DNA of 64,000 nt from Micrasema longulum (lineage: Eukaryota; Arthropoda; Insecta; Trichoptera; Brachycentridae). The DNA lies in contig JAGVSM010005019.1 of assembly GCA_022494885.1 (NCBI GenBank), positions 1 to 64,000 of the forward strand, in the 5' to 3' direction. The translations under genes were made by a program, and so were the position numbers. Position 1 is the first letter of the stretch. Each line of letters starts with the position of its first letter. A model generated the notes under the pieces. The model was not told the origin of the DNA. It worked only from the letters and a program-made list of their open reading frames with translations, and made no database searches. Of this stretch, positions 10,501 to 20,934 are shown piece by piece.

Positions 10501-13500
10501 AAAATTTCTGTATAAATGTGTATTTTAAATGTAAATTCAAGGCGATAATATGTGATACGAATCCATAAGCGTGAAACCAAGGCACAATTGACATGAGGCA
10601 CTGTTCTTCGATTGCTTTCGCCTTTTCTACGAAAAACCTAAAAAAATAATTTCATGAATCTAATTTAAATATGCATTGTTACTAGAAGTCACAATATGTT
10701 TTACATTTTTCTTTTTAGCAATTTAATGTTTGGAGTTTTTTTATGATAAGTTTAGTGTTTAGCTAAGATATAGCAATTTGTAAAAATAATTTTCGTGTTA
10801 TTTTGTCATCAGTGAACTTTTTAGTTTTCTTTGTCCTATAAAATATCAACATTAACATAATATAAGTCTAGGCATCTACAGGGCTTATGACCTGTCATTG
10901 GCTGGTTTAAGTGGCCACTTTACATACTGTGTAACATCGAGTTTAATCAACGTGTGGGAAAATTCATAAAAATGATTTTAATAAAAACGAACTACTTTAA
11001 ATGACGTCACAAGTTCAAATATCAACCGATAAAAGAGTGTTATGATAGATTTCTGGTTTCCTCGAAGCCAACACATCAATCAGGACAACTCACCGAAGAT
11101 AACTAATGACGTCACGCGCGTAGTAATAAAAAAATACGAAACTTGAAGCGATAATACGAGACACTAAATTAAAAAAACATTTTTTGTTGGCTTATATTGA
11201 TAGTCTTTTTCTTCTTTAAAAAAACACGCACTTTTCTGGATTCAAACTAAAGATATTGACTCTTTTTTTCTATGATATATTTTGTTGCCCATTAATAATA
11301 AGAATTATTTTTATGTTTTCGTTATATTTTTTATTTCCTTTTTTGATTACTATAATAATATTTTCTTTTCTCTCTCTTACATTACACAAAAATATTATAC
11401 CTTTCCTTTCATTATAGGAGCAACAATTAATAAACATTTCTTGTATAAATAAATGAAACAAACGAAAAAAATAAAACGAACTGGCCATGCATTTGTGGGA
11501 TTTTTTCGTTTACTGTTTTTACTGTTAATATGTATTTTATTAATTTGTTTTTCATTGCTATGTAATTATAGTTTATTTTTTTAAGACTCTGTTTTACCCT
11601 TATGTATATTGTAAAAAAACAAAAAAAAAACAACACTTTTTTTTCACAGTTGTAAATAACTCACTATTAGAAAATGAAAATGAAGTTGTGGTAGAGGGGG
11701 ATCGAACCTCGAACCTCGGACTTCTGATTCGTAAGTCAGCGACACTAGCTACGGGACCACAACCCGGTTCTTAACGTGCTCACTTCCACATTTCACTGCA
11801 CCTTTCACCTTTCTTTTCATTAAAATCAGTAGGTACGAGGACTCGATTGTGAACTGCTGATTTGAGTATAATTGCATTATTTACTAACCTCATATGACCA
11901 TTACAAACAGATACGTTGTGATGGGTAAGAAGAACTCCCTTAGGCATTCCAGTGGTACCGGATGAGCAAAGAATCACGAGAGGATCGTGAATATCGACTT
12001 TCACAACTTGAAAGGTAGAAACATCTACTGGATACTTGACGAGGTCTTCGTACGCCACAGCACGTGGATCTCTCCTACCATCACCAATTAAAACCACGTT
12101 TTGGATGGAGGGAATCAAATCCCTGACTTCCATAATGTTTTTGAACGTTGTCAAAGAACAAATAAGTATTTTTGGCTTGGATATATTCAATGTGTGCAGC
12201 AGTTCACCTGTAAGAAAATAATTGCACATTATTAGATCATCGATTGAACGCAGTTATGCAGAAAGCGCCAGTTCACAATTTTGAAAAATTGAGATATTGG
12301 TGTTAGGTCAGGCCACTTTCACACAAAAAAACTATGATAATCATCCTCTGAAAAAAGTGTTGATTACAAAAACGGCATATCTCAATTTGCAGAAAACACC
12401 CACCACACTAGAAAAATCTTACGGTTTAGATGCTGGTGGGAAGATTAATGCCTCCAGAAATCTAGTTCTCTTAAATAAATTAATGTGGATCAATACATCG
12501 AGTGATCACAATGAACAACAATGAACATGCTTAAGTTATCGCAGTCAAGTCAACGCGTGTATAATCTCAAGTCAACGCCCGTGTCGGTTTTTTTTCCTCG
12601 TAAATAAATACAGTTCACTAGCGAAAAATCGGCGTTTATTATAAAAAATAATACAATATATTGCATTTCCAAAATAGTAAGGAGTATCAAATACAAAAAA
12701 GTGAAAATTTAATTACAATTACCAAGGCGACTGCTTTTCTTGCCATTCGGCTTGCCAACCGCCGGCTAGATGCAAAAAATAGCATGATAAATAATAAATA
12801 AATAAATAAAAATAGCAGTTTTATAGTATTTTTCATATTTACACCGATGGAATTAAAATATGTGATTGCACAGCAGAATTATATGTCGCGAAACGTAAAT
12901 ATTTTAACATTTAATATAAGGTGTTCACGGATGTTGCACTGTGATCGCAAATACGATAAACAAACACGGTGAGAAATTGTTATCACGTCGTTTATTAGCA
13001 CGTCGATAGTTATTTGTGATTAAGCCACTGGAAGCGTGATGCAGAAGTCTGGGTGAAGACCTAGCGACATCGGATCGGTGAAACTTCATAAAGAACTCAC
13101 ACAAGAGGTCGTATCTTACATGGTCAAGTTAGTACATTACTTATTTATTTTTATTTGGGAAAAAAACAACAGTTTTTACGTATATTTTATAAAAAAAATA
13201 AGAATACATATGAACGAAAATTGTGAACACAGTCAATAAAAAATTTCCACAGTGGTGTAAGATATTATCAAGTACGGTATCAAAATAAAAGCAGTTAACA
13301 ATTGTTAGGCACTTAGAAACTTGCAAATAAAATAAAAATACAAATACTTAATTACATTGGTAAAATAAATCAAAGTAGGACTTCTAGTGGAACGGAAGCC
13401 CCGATTATTATTTTTTTGTTTTTTTATTTTTATCAAATAGTAGTCAAAAACATTCACCTGGGGTTTTGGTTCTATAATATTTCACACAAAGAATTGTACT

Positions 13501-16500
13501 CTTTGTCCTGCTGAACACAGAAAAAACATCTAAAGAACTTAAAAATAGTAGTAAATAGTTGTCAGTATCTAGTGCTTGGTATGCGAATGTACCATACACA
13601 ACATTAATGATAATAAAAAACCACTACGTGCGTCCTGAGAAGACGAATCATAAAAACGACGCTTAATAAATTGGATCATAATAATTACTTAATAAAAATT
13701 CGGTAAATGTTGTAAATATTTGTATACAACCATTTACCGACTTTTATGTCTCCCGGATTCCAGACGTACGCGTGTCTTCGTCAAGAAATTAATTACACTA
13801 ATATGCAAATCCCACTACACACCATCACCATTAGTTGCACAAAAATGTAAAACCAACGTGCACTGATTTCACTGATTATAGTTAAGGCGTACGTTGGTGT
13901 TAGCTTCTAATAGTGTTTGTCCTATCAGGATGTCGGTTTTATATTTTTGTGCAACTTTTATGGTGAATGTCCTAGCAAAGATAGTTCTTTTTTCTCTCTC
14001 ATATACTAGTAACCATGTGGCTTGACTGTGAAATCATCTCCCATCCACTATCAAAAATGTTTCTACAATATCTCGATTTAAATCACGTCAGAAGAAACAT
14101 TTCAATCTATCCTACTTTCCTTTTTTCTATTTTTTTCCGTTTTCCCAATAAGTACTTAATGATTTAAGTTATATTTACAAATATTGATCTTTCTATTTTT
14201 GTAAAGCTTTAGTTTATTTATTATTTTTTAATAAATACGTTTTGAAACTTCAATGATATAAATTAAACTTTTATTTTATTGGTTGGTTGAAAGAAATTGC
14301 TATTTGGCAAAACGCCCGTCAATATATAATTTTAAATAAAAAATATATATTTTAAAAAAAAGACAGGGGGACGTCTTGAAAAGGGTAGACAAATATTTAC
14401 TAACATTTATCATCATCAACATTACCTTTCCACACTTAATGGTGCGTAGGGCACTGTATTTGTGGGCCAACTGCAGCGTATCTTGATAAATTTTTACTCC
14501 ATAAATTGTTAACGAAAAGTGAACTGTAGCGAAAAAAACGAATTTAATTTAGTTTTGTAAAAGGTTGGGAATATTTGAATAAAGGGAAGGAACAATGATA
14601 TGGACCTACCTTTGATACGATGTGAATGTTCTTCAATTTTGGGCACTGGATGATGATATGAAATGTAACGATGTTTACAACGACGCGCGACGAATCCTAG
14701 ATTTTTTTATGCAATCTGATGTAATGTGTCAAAAATGTTGTTTGTTTTGTTCCAAATCTTCTAATTTAAAATATCTTCTATACTGATGTAAGGTAGGTAC
14801 CGTAAGGATGGATCAAGGGAACGATGGGAAAGAAAGGTAATCGGCTAGGAATAATGTCGTTAAATGCTGTTATATACTAAACATGAATTGCTTTACTAAC
14901 ATTAAAAAAATATGTATTTGACCATAAAGTTTATGCTTAAAATATATGGGTACTAATAATATGTGGATATCAATAAAATTAATCACAATATTACCTTTAG
15001 TATACATCGTGTTGAGGGTAGCATTGACAGCTCCGGCGAACATAATGGCTATGGCAGAAATGGAAAATTCAAATCTGTTTTCACAGGAAATGGACACCAC
15101 GTCACCTTTCTGGACGCCAATTCGTTTCAACCCTTTGGCCAAGTTTACACTTTGCTGAAGTATCTCGGCATAAGATATTGTGGCTCCAGTAATAGCGTAG
15201 ATCTGCAATATTTGTAAATTATTTATTTAAATTATGAAGTCGGAGTCGAGTTGTAGTCTCTTAGTCACGAACTATGGATCAAAGGTCCGATATTCGATGC
15301 CGTTGTACTGTATACCCAATTTTTAAAGTATAATGTGACGTTGATAAAGGGCTAAATATGAAACTACATTTTTCATTTTGGAAAAAAAAACTTATTTTCA
15401 GTGCTGCATGCAGAACAGCGTTTGTTAATTATATAATATTCATTTTTAATAATATGCATACTTCCACTATCCATTATGTTCTATCCCAACTCAACACGGG
15501 ACTCTGGGCCTCACAGAGTTAGAGATTCGTTTTTTTTGTAATATGTATCTTTATATGAATAAATAAATTGATGTAGTAAGATGTTTAAATTTTAGTTACA
15601 CACTTAGTCTAGAGACTTTTCCGTGGGGTACAATTTTGTTCTTTATAACAGGTTTGCTTAACACACATTTAACATATTTAAAAATTAACATTTATTATAA
15701 AGTATTGAGAAGGTAATTTTTCAGACCTTTATTTTGATCATCTACCGTGTGACTATTGGTTTTCGGAAGATAATTGAACAATGTTGGAATAACGCAATTA
15801 AATGTTCGTTCTCCAAAGTAATTTTTAATTTGGGGAACGGGAACATAATTCGAAAAATCTATTAACGGAAGAATTGAATAAAATCATAGATAGGCAAAGT
15901 AAAGAACTTTCCGCAGTGATTATTCAAATCAGTGTAAGTCATGTCATAGGCTTTGTAAATGCCTCGACTTTCGTATGTAGGGTTAAATCGAATATGCAAT
16001 CAGAGTCAATTAAACAAAAATATTTTGATACGATGAAAATTTTGTTGCTCAAATATTTATGTACCGAAACTTAATTTTTATCTTGCCTAATTTTAGAAAC
16101 TTTAATGAAAATATGAACACTGAAACCAGGACTGGCAAAATTTCTCAAAGAAAATTTTCACTGGTTTGTTAAAATATTTGTTAGCCCAGAGATTAAATCG
16201 TTAAAATTAGTTTTCGTAAACAAACATGTTTACAATCTCAAAATATTACTTAATGTACTCGTATTATTATGCGCACAAGTATGTCTACACACATTAAACG
16301 ATTCGATATGTACCTACGCTCCGTCCGTCCATACATTGGATGAACGCTTCCCTAAATGTTTGACATAATTAGTACCTAGCTATTTTTAAAAATATAATAA
16401 ATTCAGCTATAAGTTCACTAATCTTTTAAGTAACTACAGTAAATATTTTTGGTTTGTTGTCAATCGTAGTAATCTAAAATGGGTTCGATCGTCATTCATT

Positions 16501-17281
16501 AATAATTTCAAAAAAATTGCGAATTGCCCATTTACAATCTTTGACCAGCACAGTTATGCGCGAATTAAAGTAAAATTCGCTGCACTCCGTCGAATTCTGA
16601 AATAAGTAACTGCGTAATTTAATTGGTTCTTATGAGGCGGTCTCTCAGTACTGAAGTCAGTACAGTCCGTGTATGCGAAAATTGAGATCTTCAGTTCCGT
16701 GGAAGCAATTCTAACAAACCAATCCATGTTTATTTTCATTATATATTGTGAGTATTTTATAACAAATTTAGCATTTTAATTGGTTGAAACGATGGTATTA
16801 TAATATTAAACTATAAACTGTGTCTTTTACGCTGAAATTATGGCATAATTTATTATTTCAAAGAACTTTATTCAAATTACTGTGCAAGTAGGCATAAACC
16901 TACTACCGAGTGACCACTTCCCTGCTCAAAATCTTCACCGCACGCTCCTGGTACCTACACAGAAATATTGCGTAAATAAGAAAGTTGCGTCTTTGTCAAA
17001 ACGGACAAAACAGGTTGTACGAAAAAAATAAGTTAGAATCAACCCATTTGGTCCATTTTGATTAACACTCGACGGTTTTTAACTTACGTTTACATTTAAT
17101 TTATTTCTACGAGTATTAGGTAGTTATTTGACATTATTTTTACATATCTCAGTCACGCCTTTCATACCTGTGCAATTTTCTGTCCGCCACATTCTAGTCT
17201 GTTGAAAAGATACTGACTGTATGAAAGATGGAGTGGTCCATCTAGTTCTGGAGGACCGGTGATGATATTAGAACTTTCCAT
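4295..17281 (-). CDS. Luciferase-like peroxisomal acyl-CoA synthetase (gene B), complete, seven exons
   Basis: Joining 17281-17168, 15202-14995, 12207-11889, 10637-10463, 8181-7906, 6287-6060 and 4594-4295 gives 1620 nt: 539 codons plus stop, no internal stop, every intron GT-AG, phases 0,1,2,0,0,0. The size matches beetle luciferases and 4-coumarate:CoA-ligase-like enzymes (~540-550 aa). Landmarks of the ANL superfamily: P-loop [11 protein letters not shown] (189-199); PWFHAYGF with His236; CGAAPL (305-310); YGLTET (331-336); TGD (412-414); hinge region [10 protein letters not shown] (428-437); PSGK with catalytic Lys521. The C-terminus is Ser-Lys-Leu, a type-1 peroxisomal targeting signal. 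Expected chemistry is ATP-dependent activation of a carboxylic acid, probably a fatty acid, to acyl-AMP and then acyl-CoA in peroxisomes. The position matching Photinus Ser347 is Leu338, so light emission is not expected. The fold is certain; the substrate is not. Confidence 0.93.
4595..6059 (-). other. Gene B intron 6
   Basis: 1465-bp GT-AG intron. It contains a TA-rich run near 4960-4985 and the foldback MITE at 5516-5946. The short frames at 5128-5401 are AT-rich chance frames. Confidence 0.8.
5516..5946. repeat. MITE with CRE-like palindrome (family M1, reference copy)
   Basis: The ends are inverted: CAATGAGGAAGTTCAG at the left and CTGAAGTTCCTCATT at the right. Shared interior blocks (GGCGCTACG, ACGTCAAAGG-like, ATGAACC, TGACGTCATT, CCCGTAGG) recur inverted at 42797-43620 and partly at 10955-11170. 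There is no frame. The interior carries the palindrome TGACGTCA, a CRE/ATF-type binding sequence. Confidence 0.7.
6060..6287 (-). CDS. Gene B exon 6 (residues 365-440, TGD and hinge)
   Basis: The acceptor is TTTTGCAG. The exon encodes [19 protein letters not shown], then GWLRTGD with Asp414 (ribose contact in the family) and [10 protein letters not shown], the hinge about which the C-terminal lid rotates. It ends CAG before GTTAAT in phase 0. Confidence 0.94.
6288..7905 (-). other. Gene B intron 5
   Basis: 1618-bp GT-AG intron. The stretch 7370-7570 resembles 62080-62400 (shared blocks such as GAGAGTAG.ATCGA.TCAAAAAC), indicating an old dispersed repeat. Nothing else was recognised. Confidence 0.75.
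7906..8181 (-). CDS. Gene B exon 5 (residues 273-364, YGLTET motif)
   Basis: The acceptor is TTTTTCAG and the exon starts VTLLFLVPP. It encodes the KYDLSS..EI segment, CGAAPLSEA and [11 protein letters not shown], then [10 protein letters not shown]. The donor used is AAG followed by GTAGGA, because the next exon begins IIDVSTGK, which restores family spacing. A second GT at CAATGTG/GTATGT lies 27 bases further and would add nine codons. Confidence 0.92.
8993..9185 (-). mobile_element. Diverged tRNA-headed SINE (family S1)
   Basis: In reverse complement it has a B-box-like GAGGTTCGAACTC and the S1 body (AACTC.TATTT pattern and CAAAATTTAATTATGTGGG), matching the better copies at 25565-25745 and 59812-59985. 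It has no coding content. Confidence 0.55.
9690..9870 (-). repeat. Penelope-type terminal repeat arm with hammerhead-like core
   Basis: This ~175-bp block is the imperfect reverse complement of 10238-10425. On the minus strand, 9775 to 9747 reads CTGACGA, a 6-bp stem GAGACG/CGTCTC with loop GGTA, then GAAAC: the two invariant strands of a hammerhead ribozyme around stem II. Penelope-like elements are known to carry hammerhead motifs in their terminal repeats. It is the sense orientation for gene B's transcript. Confidence 0.55.
10238..10425 (+). repeat. Penelope-type terminal repeat arm with hammerhead-like core, inverted partner
   Basis: This is the inverted partner of 9690-9870. The core at 10334-10362 reads CTGACGA / GAGACG-GGTA-CGTCTC / GAAAC, followed by CCG and, 15 bases later, CGGTA, which could close stem III. 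The segment before the core does not obviously pair as stem I with what follows, so activity is doubtful. Confidence 0.55.
10463..10637 (-). CDS. Gene B exon 4 (residues 214-272, substrate-pocket histidine)
   Basis: The acceptor is TTTTTTTAG and the first base completes Arg214. The exon encodes VPWFHAYGF, the counterpart of the firefly VPFHHGFG segment, and finishes ...FLKAIEDYK before donor GTAAAA. No single long frame spans it because it is short and intron-bounded, but length, phases and homology all fit. Confidence 0.92.
10866..10945 (+). repeat. FB1 foldback fragment
   Basis: It carries the FB1 arm sequence beginning TCTAGGCATCTACAGGGC and GACCTGTCATTGGCTGG, then GTGGCCACTTTACA, as found at 25190-25564, 55320-55930 and 58187-58613. 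Only one arm is present. Confidence 0.7.
10955..11170 (-). repeat. Partial M1 MITE
   Basis: It shares ACTACTTTAAATGACGTCAC and flanking blocks with the reverse complement of 5516-5946. It contains two TGACGTCA palindromes (near 11000 and 11108). Confidence 0.5.
11190..11640 (+). repeat. Dispersed repeat R1, copy 1
   Basis: About 420 bp recur in the same orientation at 19495-19905 (blocks CTGGATTCAAACTAAAGATAT, TATTTTGTTGCCC, TTATAGGAGCAA, CATGC.TTTGTGGGATTTTTT). The tail hairpin with a T-run is also found alone at 47451-47482. It is probably the 3' region of an unidentified retroelement; no frame was recognised. Confidence 0.65.
11650..11768 (-). mobile_element. Truncated S1 SINE
   Basis: Reverse complement begins CCGGGTTGTGGTCCCGTAGC (A-box region) and contains GAGGTTCGATCCCC (B box), then the S1 body end TCTAATAGTGAGTTATTTAC. 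It matches the 25565 and 59812 copies but lacks their 3' half. The tRNA-like part is a SINE head, not a functional tRNA, because it continues into the common body. Confidence 0.75.
11889..12207 (-). CDS. Gene B exon 3 (residues 108-213, ATP-binding P-loop)
   Basis: Acceptor TTACAG. The first two bases complete Gly108. The exon encodes [14 protein letters not shown], typical of this family, and the phosphate-binding signature [11 protein letters not shown] (189-199) followed by LTHHN. It ends ATGAG before donor GTTAGT in phase 2. Confidence 0.93.
13690..14000 (-). repeat. Degenerate Penelope-type terminal repeats
   Basis: It resembles 9690-9870 (CCATTTACCGACTTTTAT, the ACGTACGCGTGTCTTCGTCAAG region, then CACCATCACCATTAGTTG), with an inverted relic to about 13990 containing TGTGCAACTTTTATGGTGA. 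The core at 13756-13785 is decayed: TTGACGA, AGAC/GTCT stem, GGAATC in place of GAAAC. Confidence 0.45.
14270..14345 (+). repeat. LINE 3' tail fragment
   Basis: TTTATTGGTTGGTTGAAAG..ATTTGGCAA...GCCCG matches the reverse complements of 27960-28045 and 29975-30035 and resembles the tails at 17865-17925 and 30640-30710. It is a conserved untranslated terminus of an insect LINE. Confidence 0.5.
14995..15202 (-). CDS. Gene B exon 2 (residues 39-107 plus one base)
   Basis: Acceptor ...ATTGCAG precedes ATC TAC GCT. The exon encodes [15 protein letters not shown] through NTMYTK and stops one base into a codon (AAAG, then GTAATA). It corresponds to the N-terminal region of luciferase-type enzymes (the SYAE motif and the CEN motif at residues 78-80). 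Confidence 0.92.
15203..17167 (-). other. Gene B intron 1
   Basis: 1965-bp GT-AG intron, phase 0. No repeat or coding segment was recognised. The short frames at 15874-16074 and 16554-16739 show no family resemblance. Confidence 0.75.
17168..17281 (-). CDS. Gene B exon 1 (residues 1-38)
   Basis: The ATG at 17279-17281 is the first in frame. The product runs [18 protein letters not shown]... to ...QKIAQ and ends CAG followed by donor GTATGA (phase 0). The start is supported by the paralogous exon at 3114-3230, which begins at the same alignment position with one extra codon. It is the N-terminal leader of the large ANL subdomain. Confidence 0.88.
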
Positions 17282-17424
17282 AGCGAGTAACAACTAAACT
17301 GAACAATAATATAGAGCGGTCACGTCTGATAAAGTCACATTAGTTATCTAAGGCCAGCAATGGAGTGAGACAGATCTAATGGAATTATACGATGATTGTA
17401 AACATCGTTCATATGTTTGTATGT

Positions 17425-17930
17425 TGGCATCTAAAATACAGGGGCCGGAAGCAGGAAATTCGAAAATGAGAACGAAACAACAAAAGTGTTTAAATCAGCT
17501 GTAAGATTCGTGGAAGAAGAAGGTGCCAGACTTTGGAATAAGCTACCACTTCATGTAAAAAATAATCGTCCTCGTCTACTTTTAAGAAACGCCTAAAACA
17601 TTATTTATATCCTTTGAACCCTAACATGTTTTCATTTTTTATTTATTTACATTATTTTTATGCCTCTTCTTTCCTGGATCATCTTTCTGCCTCCTACCAA
17701 ATCATTGCCTGATCATCATCTAAAGTGTTAAATGTTGTATTATTTAGGTTTAGATGTGCAAATTTCATCTACTCACTAAAAAAACAGCCGATCTTTCAAA
17801 TTAATTTTGTGTATTTATATATAATACAAATACGTATATTTAATACATATTTTTTTAATTACAAATTATGACCAGTCTGTTTTTTGGTTGGCTGATCATA
17901 ATTGCATTTAGCAAAAAGTGCGCCAAAAAC
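17425..17930 (+). mobile_element. LINE 3' end: C-terminal coding relic and UTR
   Basis: The frame around 17520-17570 gives GARLWNKLPLHVKNN, the typical C-terminal end of Jockey/CR1-like reverse transcriptase ORFs. Downstream lies a 3' UTR ending GACCAGTCTGTTTTTTGGTTG, similar to the fragment at 30150-30715. It is 5'-truncated and defective. Confidence 0.6.
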
Positions 17931-19494
17931 ATATATTTTTTACTTGAATATTCAAATAAACTTCCGAAAATGAGTAAATTGCTGGATCATATTGGAAACT
18001 GGGAAATAATAAATTATATTACTGTAAAATTCTTGGCCTGGATCCTATATACTCCAGGCGTAAGAAATCACTTTGTAGGTTCTTGTTACAAACGATAAAT
18101 AATATTTTTTTTGCTTTATAACAATCTTATATTATTTGCTTAACAATGACGTATGCCTGGCAAGGAAGCTAGAAGCCGAATGCTTCCGAATGGAACCGTA
18201 TAAAACCGAATGCCTTTCGTGATCCGAACGCTGGATTGTTATATCCTCTGTGTTCCGTAATACACAGACAGTACAATTATTATGAACGATAGGTAAACAA
18301 TAATCTATCTAATGATAGGTAAACAATAAAAATGACAATCGATTTATTAATTAGTAACAATGTATCATACAGCCGATTTCGGTAAATTTTTGGCCGAAAC
18401 TCGTTTTATTGGCCAAAACCAAACCAAAAATACGATAGGTCATTAATATTAATAACTCCCAAAGGGGTTGACTCCAGTTTCTATCTAAAATTTGGACAGA
18501 CACAAAATATTGTTTGTACTTAAAGTATTTGCCTGAAATATCGGATCAAAACCAAATGTCCCGTTACCATTATTATTTATTCCTACCCACACAAATTTTA
18601 ATCAGTTTTCCCTCCCCGCTTCCCTCTACTCTTCAAATGAAAATATTCGCGCGTGCAGAAAAAACAAGTGACAAGGAATTGAGCGAACTGCGTGGAATTG
18701 ACTTATATTTGTCAGTTATAAGTTCCTAGAACTTGTACAAAAAGTAGAATAGCAGTGAAAAGTTCCATAAAAGAAGTTTGGTTTCATTACAATTGAGAAG
18801 ACGAGTTGACGTCAGCGCTGCGTTGCGTATTCAAGACCGTTTAGTTTATGTTTGAGACGGTGTTTTCCTGAAACCACTTTATCAGGATTAAGCAGGTTAG
18901 TTTATTATTTTTAACTTTTTCAAGTGGGTTTCTGTTTTATTAATCTTGTGCATGATGTTAGCAGGTTAGTAAGTTATTCCATGCTTCCTTCTGTCACCTA
19001 ACCCCAATAATTTGGTCTACTCTTTTTCCCACCTTTCGCCTGCTGGTCGACGAATCACCAGTATATATTTTTCCAGTTTTCAATAGAAATATTTCACCAA
19101 ACATTCAGAAAATATCATATTATTATCTCTAAAAATTTCACCACAAATACGCAACAAAAGTAACATGTTAAATATTGTTCGATTTTAAACGAAGATTAAT
19201 CGTTTTATAATTTCTCAAAATATTTCAATTTCTGGGGGTTGTTTTCTACAAGTTTAAATATTTACTCACAATTATTAGAATTCTTGAATCAAGTTGTACC
19301 ACAATGCACAATGTTAGCATTCCCGTATATACGGGCTAATCTAAAAAAAAACGATCATATGCAACCTAAATTATTATCATAAGATTATAATGTAAAACGA
19401 GGTTCGCACAGAGTCGTGCATATATTATAGGCCCAAAAATTTTTGATTCTGTTTTTACTGACAATATTTCATTAATAACAAACTTTCAAAATTT
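17931..19494. other. Non-coding stretch
   Basis: AT-rich. A small relic at 18450-18510 (AATAACTCCCAAAGGGGTTG) matches the outer part of FB1. The frames at 17868-18098 and 18514-18729 have no recognised similarity. Confidence 0.45.
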
Positions 19495-19905
19495 TCCTTC
19501 TTTTAAAAAACATGCAATATCCTGGATTCAAACTAAAGATATGAACTCTTTATTTCTATGATTTATTTTGTTGCCCTTTAATAATAAGGAATATTTTTGT
19601 GTTTTTTTAAATATTTTTTATTTCCTTTTTTAATTACAAAAAAAAACCATATTATCTTTTACAGAATATTTTATTTTTTCTTTCTTATGTTACACACAAA
19701 TATTAGACTGTCCATTATTTATTATAGGAGCAAAAATTCATAAACATTTTCTGGTATACCCACGAACAGGCCATGCCTTTGTGGGATTTTTTGTTTACTA
19801 TTTTTTCTATTAATATGTATTTCATTGCTATGTAATCATGCTTTGTTTTTTAATACTATGTTTTATCACTTATGTTTATTGTAAAAAACAAAAAAAAAAG
19901 AAGAA
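19495..19905 (+). repeat. Dispersed repeat R1, copy 2
   Basis: This is the partner of 11190-11640 in the same orientation. Near its end, ACCCACGAACAGGCCATGCC followed by TTTGTGGGATTTTTT can form a hairpin (CCCAC/GTGGG with inner AGGC/GCCT) before a T-run. Confidence 0.65.
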
Positions 19906-20169
19906 TTAAATAAAAAAAAATCATATGAATTCAATTACATACAATTTTTTTGTTCAATAAGTACAACTGTACTTGCTTTGAAAATTTCAGCGATAAATAG
20001 GTTATTTGTGTAAAAAAAATACTGCGGAGTAGTAGAAATGGCAGTGTTTACAATAAAACTGATCATGATGACGATGTTTTAAAAAATTCAAGACATAAGA
20101 ATAATTTAAATCACACATGAAAATAATTCATAAAAGTGTTTTCGATCAAAACGCAGAGTGAGCCCGTAA

Positions 20170-20262
20170 ATATGGAAATCCAAACACTGCGCCACGTGAG
20201 TGGGGTTCGAACCTTAGACCTCTGATCGGTATGTTCGCGACCATACGAGCAACCAGAAACAA
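20170..20262 (-). mobile_element. Diverged SINE head (S1-like)
   Basis: The reverse complement contains AGAGGTCTAAGGTTCGAACC (B box) and an A-box-like GGTTGCTCGTATGGTCGCG. The body is not clearly retained. Confidence 0.4.
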
Positions 20263-20442
20263 GTACCAAGGTACCTACCTATATAATTAAATCCAATATT
20301 TGAATATTAAAAATGTAAAGTTTAAAAATTCCGCCATAAACAAGTACTTAGGAAACTACATATCAATGAAAAGTATTTTTCTTTTAATACGGAAAGTTTT
20401 TGCACACCTTCACGATACAGTCATTTTTCGTTTATTATCATT

Positions 20443-20600
20443 TATTCATTTATTTATTGACGGACTTATATAGTCCATTCCAACAATAGTAAACACATTT
20501 TCTCATACTAAATACAGGTACACATGAAATGAAATACAACGAAATAAAATTAAAGCTAGGACAAAAAAAAAATACTACCTCAAGACAAGATATGGTTTTA
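20443..20600. repeat. Dispersed repeat R2, copy 1
   Basis: About 155 bp (TTTATTTATTGACGGACTTA, AGTCCATTC, AATTAAAGCTAGGACAAAAA, CAAGACAAGAT) recur in the same orientation at 43905-44070. This is probably a LINE or SINE tail; nothing coding is retained. Confidence 0.65.
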
Positions 20601-20934
20601 AATAAAATCAATTGTGTGTGTATTATTATCTTACTCCACCTCTGGAGTAGATAATTAGTACGAGATAACAAAATATAACAGAATGTAGGATAACCAGATA
20701 CAGTACTGTAAGCTTATTTGAATACCATTACAATACAAATAAAGTGTTATCGTTATGAAAAGGGTAATTTTTTCTATGGATAAAACATCTTTCTTCAAAA
20801 TGTTTATATTTGTACAATCATTAAAACAAGAAATTGAAAGAGGTAATTAGTCAACCAAGACAGACAGCGTAAAATTTCTATTAGTTTTTTTTAATACCAA
20901 ATAATAGGAATAAAATAAAAAAATTAACAGGAGC

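Larger units (their letters stand above)
10638..11888 (-). other. Gene B intron 3
   Basis: 1251-bp GT-AG intron containing a fragment of foldback family FB1 (10866-10945), a partial M1 MITE (10955-11170), a dispersed repeat (11190-11640) and a truncated SINE (11650-11768). Confidence 0.8.
12208..14994 (-). other. Gene B intron 2
   Basis: 2787-bp GT-AG intron, phase 1. It contains a degenerate Penelope-type repeat (13690-14000) and a LINE tail (14270-14345). The remainder is AT-rich without recognised content. Confidence 0.8.

Noticed and set aside
17305..17320. TATA box (TATATTATT) for synthetase gene B
   Set aside because: It lies only a few bases from the TCAGT initiator-like motif, far too close for TATA spacing.
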